64,000 nt of DNA from Steroidobacter sp. (lineage in GTDB: Bacteria; Pseudomonadota; Gammaproteobacteria; Steroidobacterales; Steroidobacteraceae), in contig JAICPY010000006.1 in assembly GCA_025929585.1 (NCBI GenBank), forward strand, positions 18,755-82,754. The letters are read 5' to 3'. The notes under the pieces are model-generated. The model was not told the DNA's origin, did not search any database, and was given only the letters and a program-made list of their open reading frames with translations. The position numbers and the translations under genes are program-made. Shown here piece after piece: positions 42,890 through 52,469 of the stretch. The first letter of the stretch is position 1; each line of letters opens with the position of its first letter.

Positions 42890-45148
42890 ATGACCATTCG
42901 TTCATTCTGCGCGATGCTCGCGCTGTGCTTCGGCTCTGTTTGTTACGGCGGATCTTGGAAGGATTACGGTGGATCGCCCGATCAATCGAAGTTCGTGGAG
43001 CTCTCCGACATCACGAAGGAAAATGTCGGCGATCTCGAGGTCGCGTGGACTTATCCGACGAGCGATGAGCGCGCGTATCAGTTCAATCCCATCATCGTCG
43101 ACAACGTGATGTATGTGTTGGCGAAAAACAGCTCGCTCGTCGCGATCGACGTCGTTACGCGTAAAGAAATTTGGATTCACGCCAATCTGCGGGGTATCAC
43201 CAATCGAGGCATCAACTATTGGGAAAGCCCCGACGGCAAACAACGGCGGCTGCTCTTCACGCTTGAAGATACTCTGCAGGCCATCGACGCTCGAACAGGA
43301 AAATCCATTTCGTCTTTCGGCAAGAACGGACTCGTGGATCTGCGCGAAGGCTTGGGGAGAGATCCGCGATCCGTTCGACGCGTGAGCTCCTCGACGCCGG
43401 GGCGCATCTTCGGGGATCTCTTGATCCTTGGAAGCTCGCCTGGCGAAGGATACTTTTCCGCGCCCGGGCATATCCGTGCGTACAACGTCATCACCGGCGC
43501 GCTCGCCTGGACATTCCATACCATTCCGCAGCCGGGCGAATTTGGCTACGACACCTGGCCGAAAGATGCCTATAAATACGTAGGCGGCGCGAATGTCTGG
43601 GGTGAGATCACACTCGATGCAAATCGGGGCATCGCCTATTTCCCGGTATCTTCGCCAACCTACGACTATTACGGCGCCGATCGGCACGGCGCAAATCTGT
43701 TCAGCGATTGTCTACTCGCGCTGGATGCTCGCACCGGCAAGCGCCTGTGGCATTTCCAGATGGTCCATCACGATCTGTGGGACTACGATCCAACGGCCGC
43801 GCCGCAACTGCTCACGGTACGCAAAGACGGCAAGACGATCGACGCGGTGGCTCAAGCGACCAAACAGGGCTTCGTGTTCGTGTTCGATCGTGTGAGCGGC
43901 GAACCGGTGTGGCCAATCGAAGAGCGTGCCGTCCCAAAAAGCGATGTGCCCGGCGAGCAAGCATGGCCGACGCAACCGTTCTCGCTTCTCGAGCCAACCG
44001 CGCGCCAAGTCGTGAAGCCGGATGATCTTACTCCCTATCTCATCAACGACGCCGAGCGTGCGGAATGGCGCGAGCGCATCGCGAAAGCACGTACTGGACT
44101 GTTCACTCCACCTGCTCTAGTAGAAACCGCGACGATCCCTGGCGCCGTCGGTGGCACCAATTGGGGTAACACCGCTGCCAATCCCGATGCAGGCATTCTG
44201 TATCTACTGAATCAAGACTTTCCCTCGTTCTACAAACTGCAAGTGCAGGATGATCGTGGTGTCGCCGGCGGTCGTAATCGTTTCGGCCCACCCGATCCTG
44301 CCGCCGTGCAGCGCGGAGCGGATCTTTATAAGCAGAGCTGTGCCGCATGTCATGGAGAAGATCGCGGCGGAACACCTGCCGCCCCTTCACTTCTGACGGT
44401 CGGCAGTCGCATCGGCTTTCCGCAACTCCGCCGTACGATCCTCTACGGCACAGGCCGCATGCCGCCGATCGGTCACATCAATGACGACCAGATCGGTGAT
44501 CTCTTGGCGCTTCTTGGCGGCGGCGCTCGTCGACGCGGAAACGATCCCACCGCACCTATCGTGATGCCGACAGGACCTGTGGTCGCTTCGGGCGGCGCAC
44601 CGCGCCAACCCGTTGCAGCTGGTACGTCAATGGAAACGTATCCGGAAGGTGTGCCCGCCCCCTCGCAGCGCTATTACACCGACTATGGGCTGGGTTATCC
44701 GTATCTCATGGCGCCACCCTGGTCGACGATCATCGCTTACGATCTGAATCGCGGTGTCATCAAATGGAAGAAGCCGCTCGGACAAGATCGCGATGTCACT
44801 GAAGCCGGTGGCAAAAACACAGGTGTTCCCCGCGGTTCACAACGGCAAGGAATGATCGTCACATCCACCGGCATCGTGTTCTCTACTGCGCGAGATGGAA
44901 AGTTCTACGCCTTCGATGCAGACAACGGCAACGTGCTTTGGTCGAGCGATCTACCCATGGGGACCGAGGGCCTGCCGGCAATCTACGAAGTGAAGGGCCA
45001 ACACTACATCGTCGTGAATGCGACGACTCCGCTCACCTGGGGCTTGAATTCCCGGGAAAGCGGCATCGGATCTCCGGATCCTTTGGGGCGCGGCGGGTAT
45101 GTGATTTTTTCGATGCCTCGGAAGTCACTGGGCAAAGATCGCACGTAA
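42890..45148 (+). CDS. PQQ-dependent dehydrogenase with internal cytochrome c domain
   Basis: The 752-residue precursor starts with a signal peptide (MTIRSFCAMLALCFGSVCYGG). It has glucose-dehydrogenase-like PQQ propeller repeats: VGDLEVAWTYPTSDE, VDNVMYVLAKNSSLVAIDV and MVHHDLWDYDPTAAPQLL, a segment close to membrane glucose dehydrogenases. A heme motif CAACH (Cys484, Cys487, His488) with a following cytochrome-like segment (GTGRMPPIGH) is inserted before the last propeller blades (MIVTSTGIVFSTARDGKFYAF). The enzyme would oxidise sugars or alcohols in the periplasm and pass electrons through its own heme. The start at 42890 fits the signal peptide; longer in-frame starts back to 42698 overlap the previous gene and lack one. 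Confidence 0.9.
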   Translation: MTIRSFCAMLALCFGSVCYGGSWKDYGGSPDQSKFVELSDITKENVGDLEVAWTYPTSDERAYQFNPIIVDNVMYVLAKNSSLVAIDVVTRKEIWIHANLRGITNRGINYWESPDGKQRRLLFTLEDTLQAIDARTGKSISSFGKNGLVDLREGLGRDPRSVRRVSSSTPGRIFGDLLILGSSPGEGYFSAPGHIRAYNVITGALAWTFHTIPQPGEFGYDTWPKDAYKYVGGANVWGEITLDANRGIAYFPVSSPTYDYYGADRHGANLFSDCLLALDARTGKRLWHFQMVHHDLWDYDPTAAPQLLTVRKDGKTIDAVAQATKQGFVFVFDRVSGEPVWPIEERAVPKSDVPGEQAWPTQPFSLLEPTARQVVKPDDLTPYLINDAERAEWRERIAKARTGLFTPPALVETATIPGAVGGTNWGNTAANPDAGILYLLNQDFPSFYKLQVQDDRGVAGGRNRFGPPDPAAVQRGADLYKQSCAACHGEDRGGTPAAPSLLTVGSRIGFPQLRRTILYGTGRMPPIGHINDDQIGDLLALLGGGARRRGNDPTAPIVMPTGPVVASGGAPRQPVAAGTSMETYPEGVPAPSQRYYTDYGLGYPYLMAPPWSTIIAYDLNRGVIKWKKPLGQDRDVTEAGGKNTGVPRGSQRQGMIVTSTGIVFSTARDGKFYAFDADNGNVLWSSDLPMGTEGLPAIYEVKGQHYIVVNATTPLTWGLNSRESGIGSPDPLGRGGYVIFSMPRKSLGKDRT

Positions 45149-45297
45149 CGAATCGCACGATTGTCGTGCGGTCGATCGGGCGATCGAGTTTCGGATAGGC
45201 TTTCACAATCTACGATAAACGTGTCGCTCGCTTCCATCGAATGCAGAAGCAGGCGAGAATCCGCGCCCGACTATTTTAGGCCCTATTACTAGATCAC

Positions 45298-45876
45298 ATG
45301 AAGAAGAGACGCAGGACCAAGACGTTAGAGAAGGCGGCGCGCGCCATCAAAGACAGCGATGAATTCGTCGAGCACATATTCAATATCGCAGGCGGCTTTG
45401 CTGCTCATCACGAGCTCGATACAGGAGCCGGCGCTCGGGGCGTCCGTCAATCGCTGAAAGCCTTCGATAAGCACGCAAGCAAGCTCCTGGAATGGTTCGA
45501 CGCATCCGTCGAACCAGGAACCTCGGAGCACGAGGCACTCAATGCTATTCGCACGGCCTTTCAGGATGTTCGTGTGCCCTACGTCGAAGCTACCGCGACT
45601 CGCACGTGGTTGGAGCATGCACTCAAGGCGAGCAAGAGCGCCGAAACTCGGCTGCAAGGCAAGAAGCTGAAGAATGCACCGCGCTTTGCAGCCGAAGCCC
45701 TACGCGCCACCTTCGAGCACCACAAATTAAAGCTGTCTCTCAAAGCCACGCAAAAGAATCAAAGCGATGCCGTCAAGCTGCTCTGCGCAATCGCCAAGGA
45801 TGGCGGCGAAGCATCCATGACGGCAGCCGATGCCAAGGAGTGGCTAATCCTGTCCACGCGTAAGGTGCGAGACTGA
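45298..45876 (+). CDS. Hypothetical basic helical protein (192 aa)
   Basis: I do not recognise the family. The product opens with a highly basic stretch (MKKRRRTKTLEKAARAIKD) and has an almost wholly helical composition (ALNAIRTAFQDVRVPYVEA, ALKASKSAETRLQGKKLK), no signal peptide and no Cys-rich motif. It ends with a helical segment containing MTAADAKEWLILSTRKVRD. It could bind nucleic acid by charge, but nothing specific supports that. It is monocistronic, with about 150 bases of uneventful sequence on its 5' side. Confidence 0.6.
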   Translation: MKKRRRTKTLEKAARAIKDSDEFVEHIFNIAGGFAAHHELDTGAGARGVRQSLKAFDKHASKLLEWFDASVEPGTSEHEALNAIRTAFQDVRVPYVEATATRTWLEHALKASKSAETRLQGKKLKNAPRFAAEALRATFEHHKLKLSLKATQKNQSDAVKLLCAIAKDGGEASMTAADAKEWLILSTRKVRD

Positions 45877-45947
45877 CGTTCCGATTTGATGCTGCCTAAT
45901 TGAACGCAGTTGACAGTGGTCTCTTGAGAGGCGTTATCGAACACTCG

Positions 45948-46670
45948 TTAGCCCTCGGGCTCCAGCAAGTCGTCGAACTGCGCGGGGGCGTCAGTACCGA
46001 CCAGCTTGGTGAACGGCGGTAACTTCGAGTGAAAACGCTCGCGCGCCGCCGGTTCAGACAAGGCCGCATCCAAGGCGACGTTGAGCTCGTAAACGCAGGA
46101 GTCATAGCCCGCCTCCTGCATGGCATTGCTGAACGCATCGACGTGAGCGCCGCCAGCTTGATATACATAGGGCGCAAACTCCGGATCGATCTCCAGGTTG
46201 TCAGGCTCTTCGAATGACTGCTGACAGCCTGCCGCATTCGTCGCATGATAGTTTCGACACGTCTGCGGCCGCACCGCATAGATCGTGCATCGCCCCTCAT
46301 CCAGGAAGGGACATTTGACGTTGCGATGCATGCGCTCCATTTCATCCAAGCCACGCAGCGCCGAACTATTTGCCCGGATCTCGGCGTAGACGCGTCCTCG
46401 CTGCACATCGGTGAACTCGCGATCGATGAAATCTAGAATTCCGAAGACTTCGACAGCACGCACGTCCACGCTGAAGTAGCAGCACCACGTGCAGCCAGCA
46501 CGGCACGCAAGTGAGTCGACATCGGGCGCGGAGGCGATCACCGCGTCGTGGCGCCCCTGAGAATTTTCGTGGGCGCGCAGCATGCCCTGGTTTCGAATCT
46601 CATCGCGTGCACGCTCCGCTTCCTGCTTGAGGATGCCGCGGATGAAAGCTAGATCGATCGAGATCTCCAT
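45948..46670 (-). CDS. YkgJ-family Cys-cluster protein
   Basis: The protein (240 residues from ATG at 46670) has the YkgJ/zinc- or iron-binding cysteine pattern: ACRAGCTWCCYF (Cys-x3-Cys-x2-Cys-Cys) at about 50-60, then NVKCPFLDEGRCTIYAVRPQTCRNYH with three more Cys. These proteins are thought to bind iron-sulfur clusters or metal ions; the reaction is unknown. The inner ATG is favoured since the residues before it (MQLTWALECSA) do not match the family's usual beginning. It lies 140 bases after the HDOD-GAF gene on the same strand. Confidence 0.88.
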   Translation of the reverse strand: MEISIDLAFIRGILKQEAERARDEIRNQGMLRAHENSQGRHDAVIASAPDVDSLACRAGCTWCCYFSVDVRAVEVFGILDFIDREFTDVQRGRVYAEIRANSSALRGLDEMERMHRNVKCPFLDEGRCTIYAVRPQTCRNYHATNAAGCQQSFEEPDNLEIDPEFAPYVYQAGGAHVDAFSNAMQEAGYDSCVYELNVALDAALSEPAARERFHSKLPPFTKLVGTDAPAQFDDLLEPEG

Positions 46671-46810
46671 AGCCGAGCATTCTAGGGCCCAGGTAAGTTG
46701 CATGCACAGTCAATCGGCCCGTCAACTGACAATACAGCGACGCGCGCTCGGGAAATTGCGGCCCGATGGCAAAGGTCTGAAAAGTGCGCTTCAGCGGGTC
46801 CGCATGCGTA

Positions 46811-48382
46811 CTACGGCGTGCAGTGCTTGAACGCCAGTACGACCTGGCTGCGCAAAGTACGCAGAAGGCTGAGTTGCTCGGCGCTGATCTTGGTGGCTTC
46901 CGGACGATCGGAATCTGCGTAAAGAAGACCGAGCGCGCGATTCTTCAACATCACCGGCAGCAGTAGGAAGCTTCTCGCGTTGAGGGTTTGACGATGCCAG
47001 TCGGGAATCCGCTCGATGATGTTCGCTGCCTGTGTGTTCTCGATAGCGATGTCCACGCCTTTATCGAGCGCCACGTGAAACACGTCGGGTGCAAATGCCA
47101 ACGAGAACGTGCACTGGGGAATGATGCGTTCGATATCGGCACCGAAGCCGAAGCGCGCGCGCATGGCATTGAGTTTCGTATCGCGCACGAAGATCATCGT
47201 GCGCGTAAAGCCCATGCCTCGGTACATCGTCTCCAATACCATTTGCAACAAATCGTTTAGCGCAAAATCGGAAGTCAGCGTCTCGGTGACATCGTGAATG
47301 CCGGCGGACAAGATCTGCTGCGCATTGGTCGCGACGCCGCTTTCGCTTTCGAGCGCGTCCAGTGCTTCGGCGCGCCGGATCAAAGTGTCGTCACTCGAAG
47401 CGTCGACTACCTCTGCGTTCTCCACGTCATCGACACCGCCTCCCGTCCAAATCTGAATGACTTTCAGAGTCGGGCTGTGCGCAACCGGCAGGTTGAGCGT
47501 GGTCGCACGCTCGTAGATTTCCCTCAAGGCCTGGTCGATTGCAGCGGCCAGCTCTTTCGGATCCAACTTCAAGGCGCCATATCGCTTGCTGAGAGCCTGC
47601 AATGCCGCCGGTTTGTCGGCCTCCGAAGAACATAGGGCAGTCACATACAGATCATTGGCGAGGTTAGCGGTGACGTTGAGCATCTGCACTTCAGTCTTCG
47701 GCGCCGCGATATCGTGCGCCGGCAATCGCTCCATACCCTGGAGAAGTCGATCCGGGAAATTCCAGCGGCGAGCGACGCCGATGCCGAGCTCACGATAAGA
47801 AATGCCGATGACTTTCTCGGCGGCTTGTTCTTCGGAAAGGCCGGTTTCCATCAACGCTCGAACTTTCCGGCTCTCCTCGTACAAGAAGAAGATGACCAAG
47901 AGCCTGCCCAGGCTCTGGAACATCGTGCAAATCACCGCCTCCTCGTTGTTTGGAATTCCGAGCCGCTGTGCCAAGGGTCTCGAGACTGCACCGGCGAAGA
48001 ATGCACCGATGAGCTCGTCCTGCAACGCTTTCTCCTGCGGACGTCCTCTGGTGAACTCCAACATCATCAATTCCATTGCGACGTTGCGCACGGTATCGAA
48101 TCCGAGGATCAGCACGGCTTTGGAAACCGTACGAATTCGCCCGCGATACTGGCCATAGATAGCGGAGTTCACGACCTGCAACAGCTTGGTCGTGAGCGAA
48201 ACATCTCTCAGGATGACTTTGGTGAGCTGACGCGTGCTGTCGGAATCGGAAGCCACGCTGCGATTGATATCGCTGATCGTGCTGGACAACGTCGGGAATC
48301 CGGAGCAGTCGCGCAAGCGGCTGAGCACTGCATCCAGCGGCGTCGGGCGCTTTTCATCCACGGGGTTGGCGGCGGTCGTCAT
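46811..48382 (-). CDS. HDOD-GAF signalling protein
   Basis: The 523-residue cytoplasmic protein has an HDOD domain at about 20-220 (SRLRDCSGFPTLSSTISDINR, VSLTTKLLQVVNSAIYGQ, SKAVLILGFDTVRNVAME). A helical linker follows, then a GAF domain at about 350-520 (LQMVLETMYRGMGFTRTMIFVR, ARSFLLLPVMLKNRALGLLY). HDOD proteins are degenerate HD-type regulators linked to cyclic-di-GMP, motility or stress responses; catalytic HD residues are missing by definition. The GAF domain probably senses a small ligand. It stands as a single gene, with the YkgJ gene downstream on the same strand. Confidence 0.9.
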   Translation of the reverse strand: MTTAANPVDEKRPTPLDAVLSRLRDCSGFPTLSSTISDINRSVASDSDSTRQLTKVILRDVSLTTKLLQVVNSAIYGQYRGRIRTVSKAVLILGFDTVRNVAMELMMLEFTRGRPQEKALQDELIGAFFAGAVSRPLAQRLGIPNNEEAVICTMFQSLGRLLVIFFLYEESRKVRALMETGLSEEQAAEKVIGISYRELGIGVARRWNFPDRLLQGMERLPAHDIAAPKTEVQMLNVTANLANDLYVTALCSSEADKPAALQALSKRYGALKLDPKELAAAIDQALREIYERATTLNLPVAHSPTLKVIQIWTGGGVDDVENAEVVDASSDDTLIRRAEALDALESESGVATNAQQILSAGIHDVTETLTSDFALNDLLQMVLETMYRGMGFTRTMIFVRDTKLNAMRARFGFGADIERIIPQCTFSLAFAPDVFHVALDKGVDIAIENTQAANIIERIPDWHRQTLNARSFLLLPVMLKNRALGLLYADSDRPEATKISAEQLSLLRTLRSQVVLAFKHCTP

Positions 48383-48499
48383 TGTAGGAAGATATCCACA
48401 CCGCGCGTCGCAAGAGAACGAGCGGCGGCGCTGGGAGTGAACGAACTGAGCCAGATCTTCGATGCTGTACTCCCTTCATCGACCCGATGCGGACTTCCT

Positions 48500-49165
48500 T
48501 TAGCGTGCTGCCTTTAAAAGATCGTTAGTGGGCGCATCCACGGGCAGCCCGAGCACTCGCAGATCGATGCGCAGCTTGTCCGCGGTGCTGAAGTGAATGG
48601 CGTGCAAACCCACGTGCCGCGCACCTTCCACATTGCGAATGCTGTCATCGATGAAGACCGCGCGGGAAGCCTCTATTCCGAAGCGTGAGATCAACAAACG
48701 GAAGATGGCCGGATCCGGCTTGATGAGGCCTTCGTGTCCTGAAACGAGAATGCCTTCGAACCAATGCAAAAACGCATAGCGCTCGAGGGCAATCGGAAAC
48801 GTTTCGCTCGACCAGTTCGTGAGAGCCAGTAAGCGCGTGGGTGTGTCCCGCAATTCTTCTAGCACAGCAATCGAATCGTGTATCGGCCCGCCGAGCATCT
48901 CTTCCCAGCGCTCATGAAACGCGCGGATCATTTCGGCATGTCCAGGATGCCGCGCCATCGCCGCCTCGATTCCTTCGTGCCAGGATCGACCGGCATCCTG
49001 GCGCTCGTTCCACTCGGCGTTGCACACCTCTGACAGAAAGCTCTCCATGGATTCAACATCGTCAAAGAGCTTTCGATACAGATGTCGAGGATTCCAATCG
49101 ATCAAGACATTGCCAAGATCGAAGATGACCGTGTCGATGCCCGCGCCCTGCGTCACAGAAGCCAT
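48500..49165 (-). CDS. HAD-superfamily phosphatase (YihX-like)
   Basis: From ATG at 49165 the product of about 221 residues contains IDTVIFDLGNVLIDWNPRHL (motif I with nucleophile Asp; the classic DxD second Asp is replaced by Gly in DLG, as in YihX-type members). Motif II is LLALTNWSSETF, the motif III Lys is in HEGLIKPDPAIF, and motif IV is AVFIDDSIRNVEGA. YihX acts on sugar phosphates such as glucose-1-phosphate. An ATG at 49255 would prefix 30 Arg-rich residues with no family match. It starts 97 bases after the DUF418 gene, same strand. Confidence 0.9.
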   Translation of the reverse strand: MASVTQGAGIDTVIFDLGNVLIDWNPRHLYRKLFDDVESMESFLSEVCNAEWNERQDAGRSWHEGIEAAMARHPGHAEMIRAFHERWEEMLGGPIHDSIAVLEELRDTPTRLLALTNWSSETFPIALERYAFLHWFEGILVSGHEGLIKPDPAIFRLLISRFGIEASRAVFIDDSIRNVEGARHVGLHAIHFSTADKLRIDLRVLGLPVDAPTNDLLKAAR

Positions 49166-49261
49166 TCGCTTGCGACCCCGCAAAAGGGCGCGATTGTAAC
49201 TTAAGCCTCCAGTCTCGCTGTGGCTCACGAGCGCACAAGTTGGCGCGAGTGCCATCCGACG

Positions 49262-50485
49262 CTACGCAGCACTGGGCTGTTGCCGAGCGTTCGGTTGCAT
49301 TTTCAAGTACGTCAGCGAACGCCACAGCCACTCGATCGGCCCGAGATTGAAGTAGCTGAGCCACCAACGCGCAAAGAAGAATTGCAGGATGAAGAACGAA
49401 ATCCCCAACGCAACGCAACTAGCGACTCCGATCCTCCCTAGCAAGCCAAAACCGAACCCATAGAATACGATCAAACCAAATGCTGTTTGCATCAGGTAGG
49501 TCGTCAAGCCCATCCTCCCTACGGGCGCCCAACTGGCAAGCCATCCACCATTCGCTGCACGCCAATACAGCAGCGTGACCGCGGCTACATAGAAACTGGA
49601 AAGCGTCACTTGTTGCACACACAAAATCCCATAAGCCAGAAGCTTCCCAGGCGTTAGACGCATTGGGCTGGGATAGAGGGTCGTCAGCACCGTGGTGATC
49701 AGAGCAGGGATGCCCGCCCACCACAGCATGCCCTTGAAGAAGCGCCGATTGCGTTCGGTATCTCGAAACAAATTCGATCTGCCAGCACAAATTCCCAACA
49801 GAAAGAATCCAAATGTGATCCACAAGCGTCCCGTGATCACTTGGAACGAAAACTTGTTGATGAACGACTCGGTGACGTTCATTTCCACGACTTGCGATAG
49901 CGTGCCGGATTGTTTGATTTCCAGCTGCCGCTTCGCGGTTGCCATGAACTGCACACGCGCTGCCGCCGTGGCTTGTTGCTGCGCAGCGCTCGGCGTAGTC
50001 GCACCGCTGCTCTGCACGATGCCCGCAGTAATGCCGGGCAGATTCAGCACCAGCACCAGTGCGATGGCGGCCAATACCTTGCTACCGAGCCTATCCATCG
50101 GAATCAGCAGCAGTCCGAGCAAGGCATAGATCGTCAGAATATCGCCACTGAAGAACATGTTATGGACGAAGCCGATCACGAACAGGATGACCAAACGCCA
50201 GGCGAAGCGTCCTGAAAAGGAGGTGCCCTTCTGGGCTGAGCGATTGAGCTGGATCGCGAAGCTAAGGCCAAACAGGAATGAGAAGATCGAAAAGAACTTG
50301 CCGGTCGCCAGCACACGAACGATTTCTGCGACGAACTGGTCGAGAGAACTGAAGATATCGAACTGCGGGTTGACGGGCGGACCTGCAAGAAATCCCATTT
50401 CGGCATGCGTCACGATGATGCCGAACAAGGCGAACGCGCGCAGGACATCGACTACTGCAATTCGATCTGAAGTATAGGGCTGCAT
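49262..50485 (-). CDS. DUF418 inner-membrane protein
   Basis: The protein (407 residues from ATG at 50485) has about ten transmembrane segments. It starts with DRIAVVDVLRAFALFGIIVTH, the typical beginning of the DUF418 (YeiB-like) family, and ends with GRMGLTTYLMQTAFGLIVFY and WWLSYFNLGPIEWLWRSLTY, the DUF418 C-terminal signature. These proteins resemble membrane acyltransferases; function is unknown. The first codon is uncertain: ATGs at 50563 and 50650 are in frame, but their extensions are polar and lack a family match. Its start faces the GH43 gene divergently, about 300 bases away. Confidence 0.88.
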   Translation of the reverse strand: MQPYTSDRIAVVDVLRAFALFGIIVTHAEMGFLAGPPVNPQFDIFSSLDQFVAEIVRVLATGKFFSIFSFLFGLSFAIQLNRSAQKGTSFSGRFAWRLVILFVIGFVHNMFFSGDILTIYALLGLLLIPMDRLGSKVLAAIALVLVLNLPGITAGIVQSSGATTPSAAQQQATAAARVQFMATAKRQLEIKQSGTLSQVVEMNVTESFINKFSFQVITGRLWITFGFFLLGICAGRSNLFRDTERNRRFFKGMLWWAGIPALITTVLTTLYPSPMRLTPGKLLAYGILCVQQVTLSSFYVAAVTLLYWRAANGGWLASWAPVGRMGLTTYLMQTAFGLIVFYGFGFGLLGRIGVASCVALGISFFILQFFFARWWLSYFNLGPIEWLWRSLTYLKMQPNARQQPSAA

Positions 50486-50787
50486 AGGGACGTCCCGAGT
50501 ACGTACGCCGATCTGGATAGGGAATTGGCGCGAACCAGCATCGGCGGCCGACTGATTAGCCATCAGTGTCTTCGATTGCCGTACCGAAGGAAGCCACCTC
50601 TTCACCAATACTAGTGCATGCCTTCTAGAACACGTTAAGAGCGATTGCAATGACCTTTGTGCCTACGGTTCGCCAGTTGATCTGCTGATTGCGAAAACGA
50701 CACCCCATGCCACATGCCTATGGGTTCGAGCTCGACTGGGTAGCTATGCAATAATCGATAGAACATATCAGCCCTGGTCGCAGATCG

Positions 50788-52365
50788 ATGAGAACAATCA
50801 AGAACCCTGTATTGACTGGATTCAACCCAGACCCCTCTATCGTGCGAGTCGAAGAAGACTACTTCATCGCCACCTCGACCTTCGAATGGTATCCGGGAGT
50901 GCAGATCTCGCATTCGCGAGACCTAGTGAACTGGCGCGTCGTGTCGCGGCCGCTGTCGCGATATTCGCAGCTCGATCTTCGCGGTCGTCCGACTTCCGGC
51001 GGAATCTGGGCGCCGGCACTGAGTTACGCTGACGGGCTTTTCTATCTGATCTACACGGACGTGAGGCGTTGGATCGGCAGCTTCAAGGATGTGCGCAATT
51101 TTCTCGTCACTGCGCCCAGCATCGAAGGCCCTTGGTCGGACCCCATCCACCTAAATAATTCAGGCTTCGATCCCTCGCTGTTCCACGATGAGGATGGTCG
51201 AAAGTGGCTCTTGAACATGATTTGGGATCATCGATTCGAACGTAATAGTTTCGGTGGCATTCTTCTCCAAGAATACGATCCTGAGAGACGAGCTCTCGTC
51301 GGCACTGCACAGAATATTTTTGCAGGCACCGCAACTGGCTTGGTCGAAGGTCCTCACCTTTATAAGAAGGACGGGTGGTATTACCTGCTGACTGCCGAAG
51401 GCGGCACATTCGCAACCCATGCCGAGACCGTGGCGCGCTCGCGAAAAATTGAGGGTCCGTACGAGGTGATGCCAGGCAATCCGCTCATCAGCAGCTCTCG
51501 CAATCCAGAGCTGCGGCTTCAATCGGCGGGCCACGGTGCTCTCGTTCAGCATCGGGATGGAAGTTGGGCTTTCGCCCATCTATGCCGCAGACAATTGCCG
51601 AACGGCCGCTCTATCCTCGGCCGCGAAACGGCATTGCAGAACATCGAATGGAAGGACGGTTGGCCGAGACTCGCATCCGGAGGCAATGTTCCGCTCGATA
51701 CCTTCACCGCTCCCGAGTTACCGCTTCATCCTTGGCCCGAAGCGCCTGCGCGAGACGACTTTGATTCAGCCGAGCTCTCGATCGATTGGCAAGCGCCGCG
51801 TGTTGCGATCGACGATCAAATGGCTAGTTTGTCCGCGCGCAAAGGCTACCTTCGCCTGTACGGCAGAGAAAGCATTGTGTCCCTGTTCGAGCAAAGTCTG
51901 CTCGCCAAACGGCAAAAGAGTTTTCATGTCGAAGCCTCGACTTGTGTCGAGTTCAATCCCGAGACATTCCAGCAGCTGGCCGGGCTCGTCGCGTTCTACA
52001 GCACTAACAGCTTCTATTACCTGTATCTGACGCACGCGCCTCATGCCAAGAGATGCCTGGGTCTAATGCAATGTGAACGAGGCAACATCAGTTATCCTGT
52101 AGAGAAGGAGTATCCGCTGGATGATTGTGAGCGCGTGTTCCTGAAGCTCCAGATCCAAGACGATCGAATCAGGTTCTTCTATTCACGAGACGGCGAGAGA
52201 TGGAATGCGGTTGCTTGGGAGCAAGACGCGTCCATCCTTTCGGACGAGCACGCAATGCCATGCGCCTTCACAGGCAATTTCGTAGGCATCGCTTGCCAAG
52301 ATCTAACTGGAAGACGTCTTCACGCCGATTTCGACTGGTTCGAATATCGTGACTTGAGTGAGTAG
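50788..52365 (+). CDS. GH43 beta-xylosidase / arabinofuranosidase
   Basis: This 525-residue cytoplasmic protein (no signal peptide) has the five-blade GH43 catalytic domain at about 1-310: general base Asp15 in GFNPDPSIVR, pKa-modulating Asp128 in SGFDPSLFHDEDG and acid Glu187 in GLVEGPHLYKK. A C-terminal beta-sandwich typical of bacterial beta-xylosidases follows at about 330-525 (FDSAELSIDWQAPR to ADFDWFEYRDLS). It would split xylo-oligosaccharides to xylose, possibly also releasing arabinose. It is convergent with the GH8 gene, separated by the octamer repeat. Lack of a signal peptide suggests action on imported oligomers. Confidence 0.93.
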   Translation: MRTIKNPVLTGFNPDPSIVRVEEDYFIATSTFEWYPGVQISHSRDLVNWRVVSRPLSRYSQLDLRGRPTSGGIWAPALSYADGLFYLIYTDVRRWIGSFKDVRNFLVTAPSIEGPWSDPIHLNNSGFDPSLFHDEDGRKWLLNMIWDHRFERNSFGGILLQEYDPERRALVGTAQNIFAGTATGLVEGPHLYKKDGWYYLLTAEGGTFATHAETVARSRKIEGPYEVMPGNPLISSSRNPELRLQSAGHGALVQHRDGSWAFAHLCRRQLPNGRSILGRETALQNIEWKDGWPRLASGGNVPLDTFTAPELPLHPWPEAPARDDFDSAELSIDWQAPRVAIDDQMASLSARKGYLRLYGRESIVSLFEQSLLAKRQKSFHVEASTCVEFNPETFQQLAGLVAFYSTNSFYYLYLTHAPHAKRCLGLMQCERGNISYPVEKEYPLDDCERVFLKLQIQDDRIRFFYSRDGERWNAVAWEQDASILSDEHAMPCAFTGNFVGIACQDLTGRRLHADFDWFEYRDLSE

Positions 52366-52414
52366 TCATCTCGAGAAACATTCCCTACTCGATCCTTATC
52401 CGAGCCTGACTTCT

Positions 52415-52469
52415 TCACCTCGTCACTTCGTCACCCGTCACCTCCTCACTCCGTCACCTCGTCACCTCG
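52415..52469. repeat. Tandem octamer array overlapping the GH8 gene end
   Basis: Seven consecutive units of TCACCTCG or close variants run from 52415 to 52469 (one unit is 7 bases). Each begins with TCA, which on the reverse strand is TGA. The GH8 stop codon (52446-52448) is the TCA of the fifth unit, and the last seven or so codons of that gene (RGDEVTE) lie inside the array. It fills the gap between the convergent GH43 and GH8 genes. Confidence 0.88.

Noticed and set aside
42698..42890. Longer PQQ dehydrogenase starting inside the ThuA-like gene
   Set aside because: The added 64 residues are Arg/Ser/Pro-rich, cover the heptad array, and remove the clear signal peptide that begins at 42890.
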